64,000 nucleotides of DNA from JBHIKY01 sp042139015 (GTDB taxonomy: Bacteria > Bacillota > Bacilli > Bacillales > Marinococcaceae). This document shows positions 59,491 through 64,000 of the stretch, piece after piece. The first letter of the stretch is position 1. Each line of letters begins with the position of its first letter. The position numbers and the translations under genes were made by a program. Under the pieces are notes generated by a model. That model did not search any database and was not told the DNA's origin. It saw nothing but the letters and a program-made list of their open reading frames with translations. Where the stretch lies: NCBI RefSeq assembly GCF_042139015.1, contig NZ_JBHIKY010000018.1, positions 10,049 to 74,048 on the forward strand, given 5' to 3'.

Positions 59491-61097
59491 GACTGCTCAC
59501 CCTTGTATGGGATGGTTACCTTAAAGGAAGTACCCTTGTGTGGCTCCGAAGAAACAGTCAGCTCACCGCCCAGGACACCTAACGCTTTATCTGTAAGATA
59601 CATTCCATACCCCCTGTTTTCTCCTTTTGTTGATGTCCCTTTTTCAAAAAGATGCTCCTGCTCCTTTTTAGTGAGACCTGGACCATTATCCTTAATTTCT
59701 AAAACTAGCTGATTGTTTATATAATTTAATGTCATTTTAATATGTTTTTCCTCCTGGTGCTGAATCGCTTCATACGCATTATTAATTAGATTGCCAATAA
59801 CGGTGATTAAATGATCCATTTTTTCCGTGTGCTCTAAAATTGGCAGAGGATGGTCTCCGTTTAAGGTCACGCGTACATCATTCTCTTCTAACAAATGAAA
59901 TTTGCGTAAAAAATAACCTGCCAGAACCGGATCTTTTATTATTTTTGAGACCGAGCCTATTTCTTTTTGATAGGTTGATGACAGGTGTTTTATATATTCA
60001 TCGAGTTCCTGATAGGATTCGGTAAATACCATCGCTGAGATAACATGCAGCTTGTTCATAAATTCATGCGTCTGAATACGGAGAGTTTCAGCATAGTGCT
60101 TTGCTCCTGTCAGCTGTTCCACAAGGGACTGCAGCTCCGACTTGTCCCGGAAAGTAGCTATGGCACCTACGACCTGCCCTTCTGAAATAACCGGCACCCG
60201 GCTGACGAGAATGTCCATGCCGTTTAACTTTTGTTCCTGATCATATTCGGCTTCTTCACGCAGCAGGACATTTTTCAAACGCGAGTCTGGAAGCATAGTT
60301 TGAATTTCTTCTCCAATTGGATTTTTCATAATGCCGACTTTCCGAAAAAAGGACAGTGCAGCGTCATTTGCTACAACAATTTTACCTTCTCCATCGATCG
60401 CGACAATCCCCTCCCGCACAGAATCAAGCATGGCTTCCCGCTCCTGTAAAAGCCTTGCAATTTCATGGGGCTCAAGGTTATATAAAGTTTTTCGGATACG
60501 TCGTGCCAGTAATACGGCACCAATAACACCGACCATCAGACCGATAGAGGAGCCTATGTAAATTACGCGCTGACTGTCAAATACCGCACTTTCCACTTGA
60601 TCAAGTAAAATTCCAGTCGCCACTACGCCCAGCTGCTCCCCCTCGCTGTCTGTAATCGGCACAAAGGACCGCAGCGATTCCCCGAGTGTTCCTTCTGCTA
60701 TAGAAGAATAGCTCTCTCCATCAAAAGCCGGGCCTTCATCATCCCCTACAAAATATTGGCCGATTCTTTCCTCTACCGGGTGTGACTGCCTGATTCCATT
60801 CATGTCCATTACGACAATATACTCTACTCGAGTGTCCCGCTGTACTTCTTTTGTATATTCCTGTATACGTGCTGAGGGAATCGTCTGCGCTAACCCTTCG
60901 GTGACAATCGGAGCCCGGCTTACAGCAAGAGAAATATCCATGGTCTTTTCTGTCTGGGCATTTCTTGTTTTCTCTGCGGTATCTCTCCCAATCAGCACAC
61001 CGGTGGCAGAAAGCGCAACAATTAGGACGACACAGACGAGAAGAGTGATCCACGTTTGGAGCTTTATTGGTTTTCGTTTACGCTTGTGAGCCTTCAT
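59487..61097 (-). CDS. Sensor histidine kinase of the DcuS/CitA/MalK type
   Basis: A 536-residue membrane kinase. Helix 1 is near 15-38, then an extracellular PASp/Cache domain with an R-V-E-Y-I-V-V-M-D-M-N-G-I-R-Q-S-H-P stretch near 93-110, which is the citrate/fumarate sensor pattern, then helix 2 near 178-198, a PAS domain at about 210-320, and a Spo0B-like kinase core with R-I-Q-T-H-E-F-M-N-K-L-H (His near 346). The HATPase part ends with G-Y-G-M-Y-L. ATG with AAGGAG. Its ligand is likely a C4-dicarboxylate or citrate. Confidence 0.93.
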   Translation of the reverse strand: MKAHKRKRKPIKLQTWITLLVCVVLIVALSATGVLIGRDTAEKTRNAQTEKTMDISLAVSRAPIVTEGLAQTIPSARIQEYTKEVQRDTRVEYIVVMDMNGIRQSHPVEERIGQYFVGDDEGPAFDGESYSSIAEGTLGESLRSFVPITDSEGEQLGVVATGILLDQVESAVFDSQRVIYIGSSIGLMVGVIGAVLLARRIRKTLYNLEPHEIARLLQEREAMLDSVREGIVAIDGEGKIVVANDAALSFFRKVGIMKNPIGEEIQTMLPDSRLKNVLLREEAEYDQEQKLNGMDILVSRVPVISEGQVVGAIATFRDKSELQSLVEQLTGAKHYAETLRIQTHEFMNKLHVISAMVFTESYQELDEYIKHLSSTYQKEIGSVSKIIKDPVLAGYFLRKFHLLEENDVRVTLNGDHPLPILEHTEKMDHLITVIGNLINNAYEAIQHQEEKHIKMTLNYINNQLVLEIKDNGPGLTKKEQEHLFEKGTSTKGENRGYGMYLTDKALGVLGGELTVSSEPHKGTSFKVTIPYKGEQS

Positions 61098-61235
61098 GGA
61101 TATTTTAACTCCTTGTGGTTGAATAAATGGGAATGGCGGTGCTGTTTTATAATGTACTATATTGAAGGCTCAGCGTCTATTGGATAAACTGAAGCATAAA
61201 TTAGTTTTTAATGCGAGCCGCTTCACGAGCACTTT

Positions 61236-61291
61236 GCCGGACATTGGTTCCGCTATCGGTCGAAATGCTTTAATAACGGATCTCATGTCCG
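61236..61291. repeat. Dispersed intergenic repeat, copy 4, as an inverted pair
   Basis: GCCGGACATTGGTTCCGCTA at 61236-61255 is the reverse complement, with two changes, of the motif in copy 2, and TAATAACGGATCTCATGTCC at 61271-61290 is the forward form. The two arms could fold into a hairpin. It lies in the 293-base gap between the kinase gene and tRNA-Phe, where I see no gene. Confidence 0.6.
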
Positions 61292-61390
61292 CTTCGAGTC
61301 CTTGCAGGGGCCGTGTCTATAAGTAAACAAACCAAAAAAACCCGGAACTACCTGTCCCCGGCCAAACATGTTGTTACTATTTAAAAAAAA

Positions 61391-61466
61391 TGGTGGCTCG
61401 AGACGGAATCGAACCGCCGACACGAGGATTTTCAGTCCACTGCTCTACCGACTGAGCTATCGAGCC
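61391..61466 (-). tRNA. tRNA-Phe (GAA)
   Basis: The complement folds as a cloverleaf: acceptor GGCTCGA/TCGAGCC, anticodon loop CTGAAAA with anticodon GAA, T-arm GGTTCGATTCC and encoded CCA. Last of a four-gene cluster on this strand. Confidence 0.97.
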
Positions 61467-61523
61467 ATATATTATTATTGCCAATATGAGAGAATAAACC
61501 TTGCTTTAAGGTATACGTTAATG

Positions 61524-61569
61524 ATTGTGCTCGTCGTGTTCTGCTTCGCATCGCCACTCCTCGCAAGCC
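61524..61569 (+). repeat. Direct repeat beside the tRNA cluster, copy A
   Basis: ATTGTGCTCGTCGT at 61524-61537 and CGCCACTCCTCGCAAGCC at 61552-61569; the same two blocks occur at 62033-62071. Confidence 0.55.
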
Positions 61570-61644
61570 GACTCAGAAGCTTTTTCTAAGATGTTCCGGC
61601 TAGTTATAGAGCCGTAGTTTGTGAAATGCTAGTTTTAATGTAAA

Positions 61645-61720
61645 TGGCGGGCCTGACGGGAATCGAACCCGCGATCTCCTGCGTGACAGGCAGGCATGTT
61701 AACCGCTACACCACAGGCCC
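61645..61720 (-). tRNA. tRNA-Asp (GTC)
   Basis: The complement has acceptor GGGCCTG/CAGGCCC, anticodon loop with GTC between CCTGC and GCAGG, T-arm GGTTCGATTCC and an encoded CCA after discriminator G. Confidence 0.97.
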
Positions 61721-61799
61721 ACTTTGTGAAACTCTTCGTTATATTTGTTCTTTCAGTCAGGTAACGTACTGAAGTGCACTCTGGCAGCATGTATGTAAA

Positions 61800-61874
61800 T
61801 GGTGACCCGTACGGGATTCGAACCCGTGTTACCGCCGTGAAAGGGCGGTGTCTTAACCACTTGACCAACGGGCC
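61800..61874 (-). tRNA. tRNA-Glu (TTC)
   Basis: Acceptor GGCCCGT pairs with ACGGGTC, anticodon TTC in loop CTTTCAC, T-arm GGTTCGAATCC, encoded CCA. Confidence 0.97.
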
Positions 61875-61901
61875 TTTGTGTTGTTTTTATTGGGAAGAAA
61901 A

Positions 61902-61977
61902 TGGTGAGCCATGGAGGATTCGAACCTCCGACCCTCTGATTAAAAGTCAGATGCTCTACCAACTGAGCTAATGGCTC
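61902..61977 (-). tRNA. tRNA-Lys (TTT)
   Basis: Acceptor GAGCCAT/ATGGCTC, anticodon loop CTTTTAA with TTT, T-arm GGTTCGAATCC, encoded CCA. First of the Lys-Glu-Asp-Phe cluster; the same set is found near purA in B. subtilis. Confidence 0.97.
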
Positions 61978-62032
61978 GTTTTAAGTAAATGTTTTTTTGC
62001 GTGTAGCACTCGTTATAAATAACCGTCACTAA

Positions 62033-62071
62033 TTGTGCTCGTCGTACCAATATCGCACTCCTCGCAAACCT
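62033..62071 (+). repeat. Direct repeat beside the tRNA cluster, copy B
   Basis: ATTGTGCTCGTCGT at 62033-62046, then CGCACTCCTCGCAAACC at 62055-62071, matching copy A at 61524-61569 in the same direction about 509 bases away. Both lie outside mature tRNAs. Confidence 0.55.
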
Positions 62072-62204
62072 ACAGTGATGTTTATTCAGGAAGTTTACGG
62101 TTTGCTTTTAGCGGCGACAAGATTAATATTACCACGGGCTTTTTTGTTTTTCAAGCAGTTTTTTAAAATATTTTTACGGTTTGGAAAAGCTGATAATGAT
62201 GGGG

Positions 62205-62234
62205 AAAGCCTGCAAAAACAGAGCTGCAGGCTTT
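62205..62234 (-). terminator. Terminator of purA
   Basis: AAAGCCTGCA (62205-62214) and TGCAGGCTTT (62225-62234) form a perfect stem 17 bases after the purA stop. The downstream T-run on the minus strand is poor. Confidence 0.75.
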
Positions 62235-62250
62235 CAGTGGAAACAGACTA

Positions 62251-63540
62251 TTAAACTCCCCACACACCGCGCACCATGTTCGTTTGGCTGCGGTCCGGGC
62301 CGACGGAGAAGATGCTTAGTGGTATATTTGTCAGCTGGGATACACGCTCGAGGTAGTGACGGGCGTTTTCAGGAAGTTCTCCCAGTGTTTTAACACCAGT
62401 AATGTCTTCCTTCCATCCAGGAAGTTCTTCATAAATTGGTTCACATTCTGCCAATACTTTTAAGCTGGCAGGAAATTCTTCAACAATTTCGCCGCGGTAT
62501 TTATATGCAGTGCAGATTTTCACCGTGTCTATCCCTGTAAGGACGTCGATGGAATTTATTGAAAGGTCGGTAATACCGCTCACTCGGCGGGCATGGCGGA
62601 CAACTACGCTGTCAAACCAGCCGACGCGGCGCGGGCGTCCCGTGGTCGTTCCATATTCATTTCCTACTTCACGGATTTTATCTCCGGTTTCGTTTTTTAG
62701 TTCTGTCGGGAATGGCCCGTCTCCAACACGGGTAGTGTAGGCCTTAGATACACCAACCACATGATGAATTTTTGAAGGACCGACTCCTGAGCCTATCGTG
62801 ACCCCGCCGGCAATTGGATTAGAGGAGGTTACGAAAGGATAGGTTCCCTGATCGAGATCAAGCATTACACCTTGCGCTCCTTCAAATAATACGCGGCGTC
62901 CCTGGTCTATCGCGTCGTTTAACACGACGGAAGTATCACACACATAGTCTTTAAAGAACTGGCCATAATCAAAATATTCATCCAAAATATCTTCAATTAA
63001 AAAGCCTTCTGTTTCATAAACTTTTTCAAACAACCGGTTTTTCTCTTTTAAATTACGATCAAGTTTTTCCTTAAATTCGTCCTTATCGAGAAGGTCGGAA
63101 ATTCGGATTCCAATACGGGCAGCTTTGTCCATATAAGCAGGACCAATGCCTTTTCGGGTCGTACCGATTTTGTTTTCACCTTTAGATTCTTCTTCAACAA
63201 TATCGAGTTTTATATGATAAGGCAGAATCACGTGTGCCCGGCTGCTGATCCGCAAGTTGCTCGTATCTACTCCGTGATCATGTAAATATTTCAGTTCTTG
63301 AACAAGCGCCTTTGGGTCAATAACCATCCCATTACCAATCACGCATCTTTTATTATCGTAAAAAATACCTGATGGAATAAGGTGAAGCTTATATTTCTTT
63401 CCGTGAAATACGATAGTGTGCCCCGCGTTATTACCACCCTGATAGCGTGCAACTACCTCTGCATTTTCGGACAAATAATCGGTAATTTTCCCTTTTCCTT
63501 CGTCTCCCCATTGTGTTCCTACAATTACGATTGAAGACAA
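62251..63540 (-). CDS. purA: Adenylosuccinate synthetase
   Basis: A roughly 429-residue enzyme joining IMP and aspartate with GTP to adenylosuccinate in AMP synthesis. The P-loop G-T-Q-W-G-D-E-G-K-G-K is near residue 8, N-N-A-G-H-T near 37, K-G-I-G-P-A-Y near 130, and the GTP-site T-T-G-R-P-R-R near 302. The start is TTG at 63540 (M-S-S-I-V-I-V-G-T-Q) because GGAGG lies eight bases before it and this matches other PurA proteins; an ATG at 63558 would include the site. A PurBox pair lies upstream. Confidence 0.97.
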   Translation of the reverse strand: MSSIVIVGTQWGDEGKGKITDYLSENAEVVARYQGGNNAGHTIVFHGKKYKLHLIPSGIFYDNKRCVIGNGMVIDPKALVQELKYLHDHGVDTSNLRISSRAHVILPYHIKLDIVEEESKGENKIGTTRKGIGPAYMDKAARIGIRISDLLDKDEFKEKLDRNLKEKNRLFEKVYETEGFLIEDILDEYFDYGQFFKDYVCDTSVVLNDAIDQGRRVLFEGAQGVMLDLDQGTYPFVTSSNPIAGGVTIGSGVGPSKIHHVVGVSKAYTTRVGDGPFPTELKNETGDKIREVGNEYGTTTGRPRRVGWFDSVVVRHARRVSGITDLSINSIDVLTGIDTVKICTAYKYRGEIVEEFPASLKVLAECEPIYEELPGWKEDITGVKTLGELPENARHYLERVSQLTNIPLSIFSVGPDRSQTNMVRGVWGV

Positions 63541-63658
63541 ATTCTCCACCTCCGGCATTTAATATACTCTCTCCGTGCTTGTAAAAGTGAATGTCTATGT
63601 ATTATTTGGCATGAAACCCTCACATAGTGTATCAATAACAGTGCTGGAAGTCAATAAA

Positions 63659-63700
63659 ACACGAACATTATACCATTATTGTGTTTTTATGTTCGGAATG
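63659..63700 (-). promoter_or_regulatory. purA promoter with paired PurBoxes
   Basis: On the minus strand TTCCGAACAT (63698-63689) and an opposed ATGTTCGTG (63668-63660) have CGAAC and GTTCG cores separated by 24 bases, as for B. subtilis PurR operators. An extended -10, TGGTATAAT, at 63675-63667 lies between them. PurR would repress purA when PRPP is low. Confidence 0.68.
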
Positions 63701-63733
63701 AGTTGTGTTTTTAAAAAACTGGTCGCTGACACG

Positions 63734-63770
63734 AAAAGGGGCTGTATCATAAATTATACTCGCCCCTTTT
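63734..63770. terminator. Bidirectional-looking hairpin
   Basis: AAAAGGGGC at 63734-63742 pairs with GCCCCTTTT at 63762-63770, followed by one more T. Direction of use is unclear because no gene ends here in the window. Confidence 0.6.
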
Positions 63771-63914
63771 TGCATGGTAAAAAAAGCAGGGGACAAGTCC
63801 TTCGCTTTCCGTGGGCAGCGCTTCAGCTAACCGGGCGAAACCCGCGCCCGGCGGATCTTCAGCCGCTGCTCTTCGAGGCTGCTGAAAAAGTACCCGATAA
63901 AATACGATTTTTGG

Positions 63915-63938
63915 CTAGAAAACAAAATTGTTTTCTAG
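63915..63938 (+). terminator. AT-rich perfect hairpin
   Basis: CTAGAAAACA, loop AAAT, TGTTTTCTAG, followed by TCTTTTTC. It could end a transcript coming from the left or be the outer part of a small repeat element. Confidence 0.5.
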
Positions 63939-63956
63939 TCTTTTTCATGTGTGAGA

Positions 63957-64000
63957 TATAATATAAATATCAAACAAAAAAGAGGTGATTTTCTGGTGTT
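63957..64000 (+). other. Possible promoter -10 and start of a plus-strand gene cut by the window end
   Basis: TATAAT at 63957-63962, GAGGTGA at 63982-63988 and a GTG at 63996 seven bases later have the layout of a gene start. Only five bases follow, so nothing can be said about the product. Confidence 0.45.

Larger units (their letters stand above)
63541..63995. other. Region upstream of purA up to the window end
   Basis: No complete gene. Contents: the purA promoter and operator, a hairpin AAAAGGGGC/GCCCCTTTT at 63734-63770, a partial copy of the GCTTTCCGYGGGCA repeat near 63803, and the palindrome at 63915-63938. Confidence 0.6.

Noticed and set aside
61774..61971. Small proteins over the tRNA genes (both strands)
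   Set aside because: They overlap clear cloverleaf tRNAs; such frames are common translation artefacts of tRNA genes.
1..64000. Prophage, defence island or integrative element
   Set aside because: No integrase, phage structural, restriction or toxin-antitoxin genes were recognised; gene order is mostly the conserved Bacillus core.

Overview
The window looks like chromosomal DNA from a low-to-mid-GC member of the Bacillaceae, probably a halo- or alkaliphilic lineage. The evidence is gene order and regulatory code. Blocks match the Bacillus subtilis ywd/ywf/ywg/ywh and yyc regions: ywhD-ywgA-ywfO, lipL-pta-hemQ, ywdI-ywdK-ung, rlmH-yyzF-htrA-walJIHKR, and a Lys-Glu-Asp-Phe tRNA cluster beside purA. 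Ribosome-binding sites are strong AGGAGG types, and there are sporulation genes (cwlJ, gerQ), a CtsR box, cre sites, a GlnR/TnrA box, PurBoxes and a parS site. Acidic proteins, several cation-coupled carriers and an AGC-rich intergenic repeat style suggest a salt-adapted species, but I cannot name it. The parS site and DnaA-box cluster agree with a position near oriC.

Layout. 1-3.4 kb: 3' end of a penicillin acylase gene, then ywhD, ywgA and ywfO. 3.6-19.2 kb: one long minus-strand catabolic operon, read from about 19.2 kb down to a terminator at 3.63 kb. It holds a fused TRAP permease, a TAXI binding protein, a GntR regulator, two MaoC-type half dehydratases, an IlvD/Edd dehydratase, a second carrier, a LarA-like protein, a split UxaA/SuyAB-type enzyme, a 2-hydroxyacid dehydrogenase, an FAH-family enzyme, an atypical SDR, a class III CoA-transferase and a DUF3870 protein. 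It has a good promoter, a leader terminator hairpin and a cre site. This is my main candidate for an undescribed pathway. 19.3-25 kb: a dicarboxylate symporter, a frameshifted DedA gene, uppP, lipL, a phased TTTCC repeat array and pta, then parS. 25-34.3 kb: TetR, FadH-like and enoyl-CoA hydratase genes, hemQ, cwlJ-gerQ, clpE, a DUF3817 gene and popT. 34.4-48.9 kb: an esterase, ywdK, ywdI, oligoendopeptidase, a GlnR-like regulator, an ammonium transporter operon with a GlnD-like protein and a DnaQ-like exonuclease, AbrB-type permease, glutathione peroxidase, aldo/keto reductase, ung, AlkD-like and IMPase genes, and a second DedA-family gene. 49-56.7 kb: rlmH, yyzF, htrA and the complete walRKHIJ operon, with a DnaA-box cluster between rlmH and htrA. 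56.9-61.1 kb: a DASS carrier with a DcuSR/CitAB-type two-component system. 61.4-64 kb: four tRNAs, purA and the possible start of a plus-strand gene at the window edge.

How the parts fit. The large operon appears to import an organic acid through two carriers and process it by dehydration, oxidation and CoA activation. Catabolite repression acts through cre, and a GntR/FCD protein is the likely inducer sensor. Further organic-acid uptake is supplied by the DAACS and DASS carriers. A second theme is envelope maintenance: WalRK sensing with WalH/WalI, HtrA, UppP and PopT for lipid carrier recycling, while one of two DedA genes is broken. A third is nitrogen: the ammonium transporter is preceded by an exact GlnR/TnrA box but followed by a GlnD-like protein instead of a PII gene.
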